The notes under the pieces are model-generated. The model saw only the letters and a program-made list of their open reading frames with translations, was not told where the DNA came from and made no database searches. DNA of 64,000 bases from Polynucleobacter sinensis. GTDB lineage: Bacteria > Pseudomonadota > Gammaproteobacteria > Burkholderiales > Burkholderiaceae. Numbering within the stretch: position 1 is the stretch's first letter; each line of letters starts with the position of its first letter. The stretch covers positions 248,001 through 312,000 of the forward strand of contig NZ_LOJJ01000003.1 in NCBI RefSeq assembly GCF_001595985.1, written 5' to 3'. Both the position numbers and the translations under genes were made by a program. Positions 51,146-64,000 of this stretch are shown here, in pieces.

Positions 51146-51826
51146 ATGAGCCTTCAAGCCAAATCTATCGTTGCAAGCCATGTCGGCAAAACAGTTAAAA
51201 CGGTTGATGGAGACCTTAGCATTTTGCATGACATTGACTTTGAGATTGAGTGTGGGGAAAGCGTTGCAATTGTGGGAGCATCTGGATCGGGTAAAAGTAC
51301 CTTATTAAGCCTTCTTGCAGGCTTGGATCTCCCATCCTCTGGTCAGGTGGTGCTCATGCGTCAAAATCTTAATGAATTGAGTGAGGATGGGCGAGCCCAA
51401 TTGAGGGGTCAGCATGTTGGCTTTGTTTTTCAGTCTTTTCAGCTGCTTCCTCAGTTAAACGCCCTTGAGAACGTCATGCTTCCCCTCGAACTGGCAGGGG
51501 TTGGAGTGCTAGAGGCCAGGGAAAAGGCGTGTTTTTGGCTCGAAAGAGTGGGGCTTTCGGGTCGGTTGAGTCATTTTCCTAAGACTCTATCTGGGGGTGA
51601 GCAGCAGCGTGTGGCATTGGCTAGGGCTTTTATTAACCAGCCTGCTATTCTGTTTGCCGATGAGCCCACAGGAAGTCTTGATGAAACTAGTGGTTTAAGG
51701 GTGATAGAGCTTCTTTTTGAGCTAAATCAAGAGAGTTCTTCGACCTTGGTATTGGTAACTCATGATCAGGCCTTGGCTGGACGGTGTGGTCGTCAATTGC
51801 TACTCAGGAGTGGGCGCTTAGATTGA
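51146..51826 (+). CDS. ABC transporter ATP-binding protein, LolD/YbbA type
   Basis: 226 residues: Walker A GASGSGKSTLLSLL, Q-loop FVFQSFQLLP, signature LSGGEQQRVALARA, Walker B ILFADEPTGSLDE, and H-loop VTHD. MacB/LolD/YbbA-type ATPases pair with FtsX-fold permeases. In E. coli ybbA is followed by ybbP; here purL follows after 21 bases and no permease is nearby. Confidence 0.92.
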   Translation: MSLQAKSIVASHVGKTVKTVDGDLSILHDIDFEIECGESVAIVGASGSGKSTLLSLLAGLDLPSSGQVVLMRQNLNELSEDGRAQLRGQHVGFVFQSFQLLPQLNALENVMLPLELAGVGVLEAREKACFWLERVGLSGRLSHFPKTLSGGEQQRVALARAFINQPAILFADEPTGSLDETSGLRVIELLFELNQESSSTLVLVTHDQALAGRCGRQLLLRSGRLD

Positions 51827-51847
51827 TCAAAACCTTATAATCTAGGG

Positions 51848-54800
51848 ATGTCATCATTCTGTTGCTTGCCCGGGGCAAATGCCCTTTCAGCCTTCCGCCA
51901 ACAGCGACTTTTAGCATCGCTTGCCGCCCAAGGAATTCAACTTGAGTCCATAGAGGCTCAGTATCTTCATTTCATTTGGTCTGAGTCGCCCTTGGACCCC
52001 AAAGCTACCCAGGTTTTAGAGAGTCTTCTAACCTATGGACAGCCTTTTCAATCGCAAATGAAGGAGGGTGGCTCATGGTTTAGCAAGGGCTCTTCTGTGC
52101 GCACAGCAATTGCGATTCCACGTTTTGGAACTGTCTCTCCATGGGCTAGCAAAGCAACTGACATTGCGCATCAATGCGGCTTAAGCATTCTAAGAATTGA
52201 GCGCGGCATTCAGTACAGCATGCAATCCAAGAAGGCGTTAAGTGATGAGGAAATGCAGCTGGTATTAGCCGCCTTACACGACCGCATGACTGAGGTCATT
52301 ATTTCTGATGCCCATGAAGCAAGCGCCCTGTACCAAGCTTTGCCCGATCGCCCGCTTGCGCGTATCCCAGTTTTATCAGAGGGTAGAGCTGCTTTAGATA
52401 AAGCAAATCAAGATCTTGGTCTTGCATTATCGGATGATGAGGTTGCCTATCTTGCAGAAAACTTCACTCGCCTAGAGCGCAATCCAAGCGATGTTGAGTT
52501 GATCATGTTTGCTCAAGCAAATAGTGAGCATTGTCGTCACAAGATCTTCAACTCGAGCTGGACAATTGATGGGGATGACCAAGAGAAATCTTTGTTTGCG
52601 ATGATTCGCAATACTCATCAACTACAACCTGAAGGAACCATTGTTGCCTACTCCGATAACTCAGCTGTTATGGTGGGTTGTGAATCTGAAACTTGGGTTC
52701 CACAAGGCAAAGAACATCGCTACGAAAAAGACACTCGATTGGTTCATACCTTAATGAAGGTGGAGACCCACAATCACCCAACGGCAATTGCCCCATTTCC
52801 TGGTGCATCTACTGGTGCTGGCGGTGAAATCCGTGATGAAGGTGCAACTGGAGTGGGCGGTCGCCCTAAGGCAGGTTTAACTGGTTTCTCCGTTTCAAAT
52901 TTGAATATCCCTGGTACTGATTTGCCTTGGGAGTCGGAGAAATACGGCAAGCCAGAACGTATCGCTACACCTCTGCAAATTATGATTGAAGGCCCTTTGG
53001 GTGGCGCCGCATTCAATAATGAATTTGGTCGCCCAATTCTGGGCGGTTATTTCAGAGTATTTGAGCAAACACTTGAAGGTGTACGTCGCGGCTATCACAA
53101 GCCCATCATGATTGCTGGTGGTATTGGCAGCATCGACTCTATACATACTGCCAAAAAAGAGATCAAAGCAGGGCATTTACTTATCCAGTTGGGTGGTCCT
53201 GGTATGCGCATTGGTATGGGTGGTGCAACAGGCAGCTCCGTAGCTACCGGAACTAATACTGCAGATCTCGATTTCGACTCTGTCCAACGCGGCAATCCTG
53301 AGATGGAGCGTCGTGCGCAAGAAGTTATTAATGCTTGTCGTGCAATGGGTAAAAACAATCCGATTGTCTCCATACATGATGTTGGTGCAGGTGGTTTGTC
53401 TAATGCATTTCCTGAGCTAGCTGACGGGGCAGGGCTCGGAGCAAAATTCAAGCTACGCAATATTCCACTTGAAGAAAGCGGCATGAGCCCGGCTGAGATC
53501 TGGTGTAACGAGTCACAAGAGCGTTACGTTTTAGCTATTGAATCAAAAGATCTTGATCTATTCAAATCTCTTTGTGAGCGGGAGCGTTGTCCATTCGCAG
53601 TGGTTGGCGAGGCTACTGCCCAGCGTCAACTTCAATTGAGCGATAGCAAGCAATTGCCTGATGTTGACGAAGCAATGCCGATTGATATGCCAATGGAGGT
53701 ATTGCTTGGTAAACCGCCCAGAATGCACCGCGATGTCAAACGAGTTACTCAGCATTTTGAGGAGTTAGACGTCACTGATGTAGAGCTATCACAGTGCGTT
53801 GCCTGGGTTCTTCAGCAACCCACAGTAGCTAGTAAATCATTCTTAATTACGATTGGCGATCGTACAGTTGGCGGATTAAATGCACGAGATCCTTTTGTTG
53901 GCCCATGGCAAGTTCCCGTAGCGGATTGTGCTGTGACCATGATGGACTATAAAGGCTATCGCGGTGAAGCAATGAGCATGGGCGAACGCACTCCATTAGC
54001 CGTGATTGATGCGCCTGCTGCTGCCAAAATGGCTGTTGGTGAGGCGATTACCAATTTGCTCGCTGCCGATATTCGACGCCTTGAGGATGTGAAACTTTCA
54101 GCAAACTGGATGGCAGCATGTGGATCGCCTGGTGAGGATGCCAAGTTATATGATTCAGTAAAAGCCATTGGCATGGAGCTCTGTCCCGCTCTTGGAATCT
54201 CTATACCAGTCGGCAAGGATTCTCTGTCCATGGCAACCGCTTGGGAGGAGGGCGGCAAAGCCAAGAAAGTTATCTCGCCAGTTTCATTAATCATTTCTGC
54301 TTTTGCCTCTGTTCAAGATGTTCGCAAAACAAGCACTCCCTTATTGAAATTAAAGGATCGCTCAGGAACATCTCTTGATACCGAGTTGATTTTGATTGAT
54401 TTGGGTCGTGGCAAAAACCGGATGGCTGGAAGCATCTTGGCTCAGGTTCTCAATCAGTCGGGCAAGTCAGCTCCAACAGTAGATCATCCTGAGGATCTTA
54501 AGGCGCTGGCTAGTGCCATCATCGAGCTTCGCAAAGAAGATAAGTTGCTTGCATATCACGATCGATCCGATGGTGGACTTTTTGCCTGTATTGCCGAGAT
54601 GGCATTTGCAACGCACTGCGGTATTTCCATGAATGTAGACATGATTGCAGTCGATGTTGGGCAGGAGTCTGACTGGGGTGATGCCAAGAATTGGGCGCAA
54701 CAAGTTTCAGGTCGTCGTCATGAGCAGACTTTGCGAGCATTATTTAATGAAGAGTTGGGTGCGGTTATTCAAATTCGTAAAGAAGATCGCGAGTCGGTAT

Positions 54801-55882
54801 TTGCTATTTTGCGTAGATTAGGCCTTAGCGCATATAGCCATGTGATTGCAAAACCCAATACTAATGGTCGCATTGAAATTTGGCGCGATGCTAAAAATAT
54901 CTTTGCTGAACCACGTGAAGTCCTGCAGAAGATGTGGGCTAATACCAGTTATCAAATCGCACGTTTGCGTGACAATCCTGATTGCGCCGACAGCGAATTT
55001 AATTTGCTAAATGACCTGGCTGATTCAGGCATGTCACCAAAACTGACCTTTGATATCTCCCAAGATATTTCAGCGCCATTTATTATGCAAAACGCAAAAC
55101 CTAAGGTAGCTATTTTGCGCGAGCAGGGCGTCAATTCTCATGTAGAGATGGCGTATGCCATGAGCTGGGCTGGTTTTGATAGTTATGACGTTCATATGTC
55201 GGATCTATTGTCTGGTAAGGCAAAACTTGATGATTTCAGAGGCTTGGTAGCCTGTGGTGGATTCAGTTATGGCGATGTGTTGGGTGCTGGCGAGGGTTGG
55301 GCAAAGACCATTCTCTTTAACGCGCAATTACGTGATCAGTTCTCCTCATTCTTTAATCGTCAAGATAGTTTCGCATTAGGCGTTTGTAATGGCTGTCAGA
55401 TGATGAGTAATCTTGCGGGAATCATTCCTGGCGCAGAAGCCTGGCCTAAGTTTACGCGCAACCAGTCCGAGCAATATGAAGCGCGTCTAGTTATGGCTGA
55501 AGTCATGGACTCTCCATCAATCTTCACCCAAGGAATGGCTGGTAGTCAGTTGCCGATTGCAATCGCTCACGGTGAGGGTTTTGCCAATTTTAGTCAGCAA
55601 GGAGATTTGGCAACCCTTCAAAAGCAAGGCTTAACAAGTCTTAGATTTCTAGATCATCAAGGCAAGCCAACGGAAACCTACCCAATGAATCCCAATGGTT
55701 CGCCTGGTGGACTTACTGGCGTTACTACTCCAGATGGTCGTTTTACCGTAATGATGCCGCATCCTGAACGTGTATTTAGGTCTGTGCAGATGAGTTGGTG
55801 CCCGCCAGAGTGGCTCGATTCCACTGATGGCGCGAGTCCATGGATGCGCTTGTTCCGCAATGCAAGATCTTGGGCAAAATAG
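51848..55882 (+). CDS. purL: Phosphoribosylformylglycinamidine synthase PurL
   Basis: Fourth step of purine synthesis (FGAR to FGAM), large single-chain form of 1344 residues. N-terminal PurS-like domain, linker, AIRS-like FGAM synthase domains ([40 protein letters not shown]), and a C-terminal glutaminase with nucleophile Cys in [11 protein letters not shown] and PHPER. Starts 21 bases after the ATPase gene. Confidence 0.97.
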   Translation: MSSFCCLPGANALSAFRQQRLLASLAAQGIQLESIEAQYLHFIWSESPLDPKATQVLESLLTYGQPFQSQMKEGGSWFSKGSSVRTAIAIPRFGTVSPWASKATDIAHQCGLSILRIERGIQYSMQSKKALSDEEMQLVLAALHDRMTEVIISDAHEASALYQALPDRPLARIPVLSEGRAALDKANQDLGLALSDDEVAYLAENFTRLERNPSDVELIMFAQANSEHCRHKIFNSSWTIDGDDQEKSLFAMIRNTHQLQPEGTIVAYSDNSAVMVGCESETWVPQGKEHRYEKDTRLVHTLMKVETHNHPTAIAPFPGASTGAGGEIRDEGATGVGGRPKAGLTGFSVSNLNIPGTDLPWESEKYGKPERIATPLQIMIEGPLGGAAFNNEFGRPILGGYFRVFEQTLEGVRRGYHKPIMIAGGIGSIDSIHTAKKEIKAGHLLIQLGGPGMRIGMGGATGSSVATGTNTADLDFDSVQRGNPEMERRAQEVINACRAMGKNNPIVSIHDVGAGGLSNAFPELADGAGLGAKFKLRNIPLEESGMSPAEIWCNESQERYVLAIESKDLDLFKSLCERERCPFAVVGEATAQRQLQLSDSKQLPDVDEAMPIDMPMEVLLGKPPRMHRDVKRVTQHFEELDVTDVELSQCVAWVLQQPTVASKSFLITIGDRTVGGLNARDPFVGPWQVPVADCAVTMMDYKGYRGEAMSMGERTPLAVIDAPAAAKMAVGEAITNLLAADIRRLEDVKLSANWMAACGSPGEDAKLYDSVKAIGMELCPALGISIPVGKDSLSMATAWEEGGKAKKVISPVSLIISAFASVQDVRKTSTPLLKLKDRSGTSLDTELILIDLGRGKNRMAGSILAQVLNQSGKSAPTVDHPEDLKALASAIIELRKEDKLLAYHDRSDGGLFACIAEMAFATHCGISMNVDMIAVDVGQESDWGDAKNWAQQVSGRRHEQTLRALFNEELGAVIQIRKEDRESVFAILRRLGLSAYSHVIAKPNTNGRIEIWRDAKNIFAEPREVLQKMWANTSYQIARLRDNPDCADSEFNLLNDLADSGMSPKLTFDISQDISAPFIMQNAKPKVAILREQGVNSHVEMAYAMSWAGFDSYDVHMSDLLSGKAKLDDFRGLVACGGFSYGDVLGAGEGWAKTILFNAQLRDQFSSFFNRQDSFALGVCNGCQMMSNLAGIIPGAEAWPKFTRNQSEQYEARLVMAEVMDSPSIFTQGMAGSQLPIAIAHGEGFANFSQQGDLATLQKQGLTSLRFLDHQGKPTETYPMNPNGSPGGLTGVTTPDGRFTVMMPHPERVFRSVQMSWCPPEWLDSTDGASPWMRLFRNARSWAK

Positions 55883-55898
55883 GCCATTAGGAATTTGT

Positions 55899-56675
55899 GT
55901 GAGTAATACTTCCTTGGCAATGGAGCCCGTAACATTTTCTGAAAGCGGTGGTATTCGCTATCTACATTTTGGTACGGAGCTCATTCAAGGCGCGATGCGT
56001 ATTCGAGACCCAGATGAAATCTATCTTGAATACAACCAGCAAATGATGGCTTGGTTGCTTTTCTTAGAAACTAAGCCTGGTATGCAGGTCGCCCAACTAG
56101 GTCTTGGTACAGGCGCATTAACTAAATTTACATATCGTTACTGCCCGGCAGTAAAGTCTACTGTAGTTGAATTAAACCCTGCGGTCATCGTATCTGCCCG
56201 CAGCATGTTTGATACTCCGGGTGATGATCGTCGCCTAAAGACACTTCAAACAGATGCTAAAGTCTTTGTTCAGGATCCAAAATATCGAGATCATTTTGAT
56301 GCGGTTCAGGTAGATCTTTATGATGCTATCTGCGATGGTCCAGCTGCCAGCTCATTAGAATTCTATCAAGGTTGTTACGATATTTTGAAGTCTCCTGGAG
56401 TTCTCACGGTAAATCTCTTTTCACGACACAAGAGTTTTGATATCAACCTGAATAACATTTGCGAAGCCTTTCACAACAGAGTTTTGCTTTTTCCAGAATC
56501 ACACGACTGCAATGTCGTTGCCATCGCATTTAAGGGGCCGCTTCTAGACGTTGAGTGGAAAGAGGTTTCTAAACGCGCGAAGCTCATCCTAGAGAGGACT
56601 GGCTTAGCAACTAACACTTGGGCCTCTGGTTTACATCGTGAAAATGCTAATCAGGAAAATAGATTGCACATTTAA
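55899..56675 (+). CDS. Spermidine-synthase-like protein
   Basis: 258 residues from the GTG at 55899, which has AGGA seven bases upstream; the frame is open to 55827 but this would overlap purL. It resembles the SpeE-like Rossmann methyltransferase core (AQLGLGTGALTKFTY; STVVELNPAVI; FDAVQVDLYDAICDG). It lacks the usual N-terminal beta-domain and the GGGDG motif of true spermidine synthases is GLGTG, so aminopropyl transfer is unproven. Confidence 0.75.
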   Translation: MSNTSLAMEPVTFSESGGIRYLHFGTELIQGAMRIRDPDEIYLEYNQQMMAWLLFLETKPGMQVAQLGLGTGALTKFTYRYCPAVKSTVVELNPAVIVSARSMFDTPGDDRRLKTLQTDAKVFVQDPKYRDHFDAVQVDLYDAICDGPAASSLEFYQGCYDILKSPGVLTVNLFSRHKSFDINLNNICEAFHNRVLLFPESHDCNVVAIAFKGPLLDVEWKEVSKRAKLILERTGLATNTWASGLHRENANQENRLHI

Positions 56676-56694
56676 CTGTTTGCACGATAACAAA

Positions 56695-56726
56695 AAAGGC
56701 GATCATCAGATCGCCTTTTCTTTTTA
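56695..56726. terminator. Bidirectional terminator
   Basis: AAAAGGCGAT (56695-56704) and ATCGCCTTTT (56711-56720), loop CATCAG, followed by CTTTTT. Separates the SpeE-like gene from acnB, which converge. Confidence 0.9.
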
Positions 56727-56758
56727 ACCCCCCTCATTAGGAGGGGAGAAGGTACAAC

Positions 56759-59344
56759 TTATACAGTCACAGTATCAGCAACGTCGCTAAATGACTTGAG
56801 TTTGTCAAAACTCATATATTTATAGACTTCACCGGCTTTAGCATTTAATGCCTGCACTTGATCTTGATACTCTGCAGGAGTCGGCAAGCGACCGAGCAAT
56901 GCAGCCACAGATGCCAATTCAGCAGAAGCTAAGAACACTCGCGTATCGATACCAAGGCGGTTAGGGAAGTTTCTAGTTGAAGTAGAAACCGCTGTTGAGC
57001 CTTTACGAATTTGCGCTTGGTTACCCATACAGAGTGAGCATCCAGGGCTTTCCATACGAGCACCAGCCGCACCAAGCATTCCGTAGTAGCCTTCTTCCAT
57101 CAAGACCATCGCGTCCATCTTAGTTGGAGGAGCAACCCATAAACGGGTTGGCATATCCTTCTTGCCTTGCAACACTTGGCCAGCAGCTCGGAAATGGCCG
57201 ATGTTGGTCATGCAAGAGCCAATAAAGACTTCGTCAATTTTTTCTCCAGAAACCTCGGAGAGGAACTTAACATCATCCGGATCGTTAGGGCAGGCTAGGA
57301 TTGGCTCCTTAATCTCGCTCATATCAATTTCAATAATCTCAGCATAGTCAGCATTAGCGTCGGCCTTAAGCAACTCTGGCTTAGCAATCCAAGCTTCCAT
57401 GGCTTTGATACGGCGGCTTAATGTGCGCTTGTCTTCATAGCCATTCGCAATCATCCACTTCATCAAAGTAATGTTGGAGCGCATGTACTCGATGATTGGT
57501 TCTTTGTTAAGGTGAACAGTACAACCACCTGCAGAACGCTCGGCTGAAGCATCTGACAATTCAAAAGCTTGTTCAACTTTCAGATCTGGTAATCCCTCGA
57601 TTTCCAAGATGCGACCGGAGAAGACATTCTTCTTGCCTTGCTTTTCAACAGTGAGCAATCCTTTTTTAATTGCATAGAGTGGTATGGAATTGACCAAATC
57701 ACGCAATGTAATGCCGGGCTGCATTTTGCCTTTAAAGCGTACCAATACAGATTCAGGCATATCCAAAGGCATTACACCAGTTGCCGCAGCAAACGCCACG
57801 AGACCTGAACCTGCGGGGAAGGAAATACCAATTGGGAAGCGGGTATGGCTATCACCGCCAGTGCCGCAAGTATCTGGTAATAGAAAGCGATTTAACCAGC
57901 TATGAATAACGCCATCACCTGGGCGCAATGAAACGCCGCCGCGATTGGTCATAAATGGTGGAAGTTCGTGTTGGGTGCGAATGTCCACTGGCTTTGGATA
58001 GGCAGAGGTATGGCAGAAAGACTGCATGACAAAATCAGATGAGAAGCCCAGGCATGCTAAATCCTTCAACTCATCACGGGTCATTGGACCGGTTGTATCT
58101 TGAGATCCGACTGTAGTCATGTGTGGCTCACAGTAAGTTCCTGGGCGAACACCTTGACCTTCTGGCAAACCGCATGCGCGGCCAACAATTTTTTGCGCCA
58201 GGCTAAAGCCTTTTTTGTTATCAGGAGGGCTAACTGGCACGCGGAATTCTGTCGAAGCAGGCATACCAAGAGCAGCCCGAGCCTTAGCCGTCAAACCACG
58301 GCCAACGATCAAAGGAATACGACCACCAGCACGTACTTCATCCAAAATCACGGGTGACTTAAGTGAGAAAGAGGCAATCTCTTTACCATCCTTGAGTACC
58401 TTGCCTTCATATGGACGTAGTTCAATTACATCGCCCATATTCATTTGAGAAACATCTAATTCAATTGGTAAAGCGCCAGAATCTTCCATGGTATTGAAGA
58501 AGATTGGAGCAATGTTCGTGCCCAAGCAAACGCCACCAAAGCGTTTGTTAGGAACAAATGGAATATCTTGACCAGTCCACCATAACACCGAGTTGGTAGC
58601 GGATTTGCGTGAAGAACCAGTCCCAACTACATCGCCTACATAAGCAATTAAGTTGCCTTTCTTTTGCAAGGCTTCGATCTGCTTCATTGGCCCGCGAACA
58701 CCTGGCTCATCGGGCTCAATGCCTGGACGTGGATTCTTCAGCATTACTGTGGCGTGCAGCGGAATATCTGGGCGGCTCCAAGCATCAGGAGCTGGAGACA
58801 AGTCATCCGTATTGGTTTCACCAGTGACCTTAAATACAGTTAACTTCATACTCTCTGGAACAGCGGGGCGACTTGTAAACCACTCAGCATCTGCCCAGCT
58901 TTGCATGACTGCTTTTGCATTGGCATTACCGCCAGAAGCCAACTCTTGAACATCGTTGAAATAGTCAAACATTAAGAGGGTTTTTTTCAATGCTTCAGCC
59001 GCAGTAGCGCCGCATTCAGCATCTTTTAATAGATCAACCAAGGGTTTAATGTTGTAGCCACCAAGCATTGTTCCCAAAAGCTCGGTTGCCTTAATGCGAG
59101 AAATTAGTGGAGATTTCTCCGTTCCTTTTGCGACGGCATCTAAAAACTCAGCCTTAACCTTTGCAGCATCATCAACGCCAGCTGGAACGCGGTGGGTAAT
59201 GAGCTCCAGAATTTCCGCCTCTTTGCCCTTCGGTGGATTCTTAAGTAAACCAACCAATTCGGCAGTTTGATCTTTTGTTAAGGGGAGGGCTGGAATTCCA
59301 AGGGCTGCGCGTTCGGCAACTTGGGCGTTGTAGGCTTCTAGCAT
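56759..59344 (-). CDS. acnB: Aconitate hydratase B
   Basis: TCA-cycle [4Fe-4S] enzyme isomerising citrate to isocitrate. 861 residues: helical N-terminal HEAT-like region ([18 protein letters not shown]), swivel domain, then catalytic domains with cluster cysteines in [10 protein letters not shown] and GCSLCMGNQ. Start at 59344 is followed upstream by a palindrome and a 390-base spacer shared with pyrG. Confidence 0.97.
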   Translation of the reverse strand: MLEAYNAQVAERAALGIPALPLTKDQTAELVGLLKNPPKGKEAEILELITHRVPAGVDDAAKVKAEFLDAVAKGTEKSPLISRIKATELLGTMLGGYNIKPLVDLLKDAECGATAAEALKKTLLMFDYFNDVQELASGGNANAKAVMQSWADAEWFTSRPAVPESMKLTVFKVTGETNTDDLSPAPDAWSRPDIPLHATVMLKNPRPGIEPDEPGVRGPMKQIEALQKKGNLIAYVGDVVGTGSSRKSATNSVLWWTGQDIPFVPNKRFGGVCLGTNIAPIFFNTMEDSGALPIELDVSQMNMGDVIELRPYEGKVLKDGKEIASFSLKSPVILDEVRAGGRIPLIVGRGLTAKARAALGMPASTEFRVPVSPPDNKKGFSLAQKIVGRACGLPEGQGVRPGTYCEPHMTTVGSQDTTGPMTRDELKDLACLGFSSDFVMQSFCHTSAYPKPVDIRTQHELPPFMTNRGGVSLRPGDGVIHSWLNRFLLPDTCGTGGDSHTRFPIGISFPAGSGLVAFAAATGVMPLDMPESVLVRFKGKMQPGITLRDLVNSIPLYAIKKGLLTVEKQGKKNVFSGRILEIEGLPDLKVEQAFELSDASAERSAGGCTVHLNKEPIIEYMRSNITLMKWMIANGYEDKRTLSRRIKAMEAWIAKPELLKADANADYAEIIEIDMSEIKEPILACPNDPDDVKFLSEVSGEKIDEVFIGSCMTNIGHFRAAGQVLQGKKDMPTRLWVAPPTKMDAMVLMEEGYYGMLGAAGARMESPGCSLCMGNQAQIRKGSTAVSTSTRNFPNRLGIDTRVFLASAELASVAALLGRLPTPAEYQDQVQALNAKAGEVYKYMSFDKLKSFSDVADTVTV

Positions 59345-59429
59345 CGTGTTTCCTATTGGGTAAGAGTTATCGACATTAAGGTACAGCAGGGTAATTTCCC
59401 TATCCAGTCTATTGTAATTCGGAATCCAT

Positions 59430-59443
59430 GTCTTATATAAGAC
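59430..59443. promoter_or_regulatory. Perfect palindrome over the acnB promoter
   Basis: GTCTTATATAAGAC is a perfect 14-base palindrome. On the minus strand it covers the -35 position relative to a TACAAT -10, so a bound protein would probably repress acnB. GntR-type TCA-cycle regulators use such sites in other proteobacteria, but which protein binds here is unknown. Confidence 0.55.
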
Positions 59444-59680
59444 TTAATTTGCAATTTTTTCATAAAAAATATCAAAAAATAGGGATTTTTCCCTCAATTT
59501 CCGCTCAGCCCGATAAATCCAGCCAGCTAAAGTCGGCAAGAGTCACATTGGAAACATGAATTAGCAATTCCATTGCCATCGTCGGTTGGTAAAAAAAGTC
59601 GGAAAATCAGCGCATTTTTAGGGTTAACTAGCTGCGGTTAGGCAATGGATTGAAGCGCCTCTTAGGAGAGTGGGAAATTT

Positions 59681-59708
59681 TTCACTCAAACCTGGCTATC
59701 GTTATAAT
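59681..59708 (+). promoter_or_regulatory. pyrG promoter
   Basis: TTCACT (59681-59686, 4/6 of TTGACA) and a perfect TATAAT (59703-59708), 16 bases apart, with transcription expected near 59715, about 20 bases before the pyrG ATG. Confidence 0.65.
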
Positions 59709-59730
59709 TACTTTTTCCAACAGAGCTTAA

Positions 59731-61395
<1,665 letters not shown>

Positions 61396-61404
61396 GGAAG
61401 ATTG

Positions 61405-62268
61405 ATGAGCTCATTCAAGTTATGCGGGTTTGATGTTGGTTTGAAGCATCGCTTCTTTTTGATAGCCGGCCCATGTGTTATTGAGTCCGAACAATCTGCC
61501 CTAGATATTGCTGGTGAACTTAAGCAAATTACTGCATCGCTAGGAATCCCGTTTATTTACAAATCTTCCTTCGATAAGGCCAATCGATCTTCTGGCAACT
61601 CCTTCCGCGGACTTGGGATGGAAAAGGGGCTTGAAATTTTGGCAAGAGTTAAGCGTGAAATTGGTGTTCCAGTATTAACTGACATACATGATATTAGTGA
61701 AATTGAGCCTGTCTCAAAAGTAGTTGATGTTTTGCAAACGCCCGCTTTTTTATGCAGACAGACTGACTTTATTCGAGCCTGTGCCCAGAGTGGCAAGCCT
61801 GTAAATTTCAAAAAGGGACAATTTTTATCACCCCATGAAATGCTTAATGTTGTTGAGAAGGCTCGTGTAGCTGCCGCAGAAAAGAACTTGCCAGATCAAT
61901 TTATGGTCTGCGAGCGTGGTGCATCATTTGGTTACAACAACCTCGTGTCAGATATGCGTAGCTTGGCAATTATGCGTGAAGCAAATGCCCCTGTAGTTTT
62001 TGATGCCACTCACTCCGTCCAACTGCCAGGTGGTCAAGGCAATTCCAGCGGAGGTCAACGCGAGTTTGTTCCAGTACTTGCACGTGCCGCTGTTGCTGTA
62101 GGTATTAGCGGCTTATTCATGGAAACTCACCCAGATCCTGCCAAGGCATTATCTGATGGTCCTAACGCAGTGCCACTTCATCGTATGAAGGAATTACTAG
62201 AGTCATTGGTTGCCATTGATTCAGTAGTAAAAAAATCTGGTTCATTTTTAGAAGATAGTTTTAAGTAA
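61405..62268 (+). CDS. kdsA: 3-deoxy-8-phosphooctulonate synthase KdsA
   Basis: Makes KDO-8-phosphate for LPS. 287 residues from the ATG at 61405 (GGAAG just upstream; TTG at 61402 is the other option). Family blocks: [31 protein letters not shown], and [13 protein letters not shown]. Operon position pyrG-kdsA-eno is conserved in proteobacteria. Confidence 0.95.
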   Translation: MSSFKLCGFDVGLKHRFFLIAGPCVIESEQSALDIAGELKQITASLGIPFIYKSSFDKANRSSGNSFRGLGMEKGLEILARVKREIGVPVLTDIHDISEIEPVSKVVDVLQTPAFLCRQTDFIRACAQSGKPVNFKKGQFLSPHEMLNVVEKARVAAAEKNLPDQFMVCERGASFGYNNLVSDMRSLAIMREANAPVVFDATHSVQLPGGQGNSSGGQREFVPVLARAAVAVGISGLFMETHPDPAKALSDGPNAVPLHRMKELLESLVAIDSVVKKSGSFLEDSFK

Positions 62269-62285
62269 CTATTGTTTTGTCGTAA

Positions 62286-63602
<1,317 letters not shown>

Positions 63603-63624
63603 AATAGGCTAGATTTTCTAACTC

Positions 63625-63957
63625 ATGAGGATCGTCATCTATTCAATGCTGTTATTGCTTATTGCAATTCAGTACCCACTTTGGCTGGGCAAGGGTGGAT
63701 GGCTTAAGGTTTATGAGATGGAAAAGCAATTAGAGCTGCAGCAGGCTAAAAATAGCTTGCTCAGCTTACGCAATGCCAAGCTCACCGGCGATGTAAAGGA
63801 CTTAAAAGAAGGCACTAGAGCTATTGAAGAGCGTGCCCGCGTAGAGCATGGCATGATTAAAGAGGGTGAATTCTTTGTGCAGATTTTGCCATCAGAAAAA
63901 TCTGCCATGAATACGGCTGATGGTGAAAAACCATCCACCATCAAGAACGCTCAATAA
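63625..63957 (+). CDS. ftsB: Cell division protein FtsB
   Basis: Septum protein of the FtsQLB complex, 110 residues: one TM helix at 4-22, then a periplasmic coiled coil (EKQLELQQAKNSLLSLRNAK) and the conserved region EERARVEHGMIKEGE. The longer C-terminal tail is low-complexity. Commonly follows eno. Confidence 0.93.
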   Translation: MRIVIYSMLLLLIAIQYPLWLGKGGWLKVYEMEKQLELQQAKNSLLSLRNAKLTGDVKDLKEGTRAIEERARVEHGMIKEGEFFVQILPSEKSAMNTADGEKPSTIKNAQ

Positions 63958-64000
63958 TTAATGTCCCTTAGAAGGGGGTCTTGTTGCATCTGCAAGCAAG
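63958..64000 (-). other. Possible 3' end of a minus-strand gene
   Basis: Immediately after the ftsB stop, a minus-strand frame opens at the window edge and ends with TAA at 63960-63958; the last residues would be LLADATRPPSKGH. Thirteen codons are too few to identify anything. Confidence 0.2.

Noticed and set aside
53095..53484. 129-residue minus-strand frame
   Set aside because: Antisense to purL; no start context or family resemblance.

Overview
The window is a gene-dense stretch of a betaproteobacterial chromosome. Gene content and protein sequences most resemble the freshwater Burkholderiaceae genus Polynucleobacter: a phaC-phaB-phaR cluster, thiC behind a TPP riboswitch, a lon / tRNA-Val / ppiD-like string, tig-clpP-clpX-lon, and a pyrG-kdsA-eno-ftsB string. 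The genus is inferred from remembered family resemblance, not from a search. About 51 protein genes and three tRNAs are supported. I see no rRNA, IS element, prophage, integron or CRISPR array. Only one stretch longer than 300 bases lacks a gene (59345-59733).

Layout. 28-3499: thiC with its TPP riboswitch and a Shine-Dalgarno-sequestering hairpin, a Nudix hydrolase of the thiamine-damage type, three DnaA-box-like sites around tRNA-Arg(CCT), and an unlisted 46-residue membrane protein. 3509-5960: an MFS transporter and a CaiB/BaiF CoA-transferase. 6040-10472: parE-parC (topoisomerase IV). 10534-15714: molybdoenzyme-maturation genes (XdhC and a MocA-type nucleotidyltransferase), RidA, a CoxE/MoxR pair, and two small c-type cytochromes behind a perfect FNR box. 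15798-23828: a propionyl-CoA to succinyl-CoA module (GntR regulator, methylmalonyl-CoA mutase, MeaB, PccB, PccA, VOC/epimerase-like protein). 23851-30888: tsaB, rimI, a degenerate uracil-DNA-glycosylase-fold protein, lplT, alr, bamD, rluD, pgeF. 30991-36687: phaC, phaB, phaR, rimO and a BktB-type thiolase. 36728-42463: serB, mfd, ispD, ispF. 42545-50469: tRNA-Leu(TAG), tig, clpP, clpX, lon, tRNA-Val(TAC) and a PpiD-like foldase apparently lacking its parvulin domain. 50471-63957: tesA, a LolD/YbbA-type ATPase, purL, a spermidine-synthase-like gene, acnB, pyrG, kdsA, eno, ftsB.

How the genes connect. The propionate module supplies succinyl-CoA and draws on the same acyl-CoA pool as the PHA genes; the thiolase beside the PHA genes is of the BktB type, which in Cupriavidus accepts C5 substrates. 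Protein quality control (tig, clpP, clpX, lon, PpiD-like) is contiguous.

No large undescribed system is evident. The most promising leads are: the degenerate UDG-fold protein next to rimI (possible HolD/psi analogue), the PPIase-less PpiD, the DnaA-box cluster at tRNA-Arg, the palindromes at acnB and at gntR/mutase, the FNR box at the cytochrome pair, the Nudix-thiC pairing, and the 46-residue ORF.
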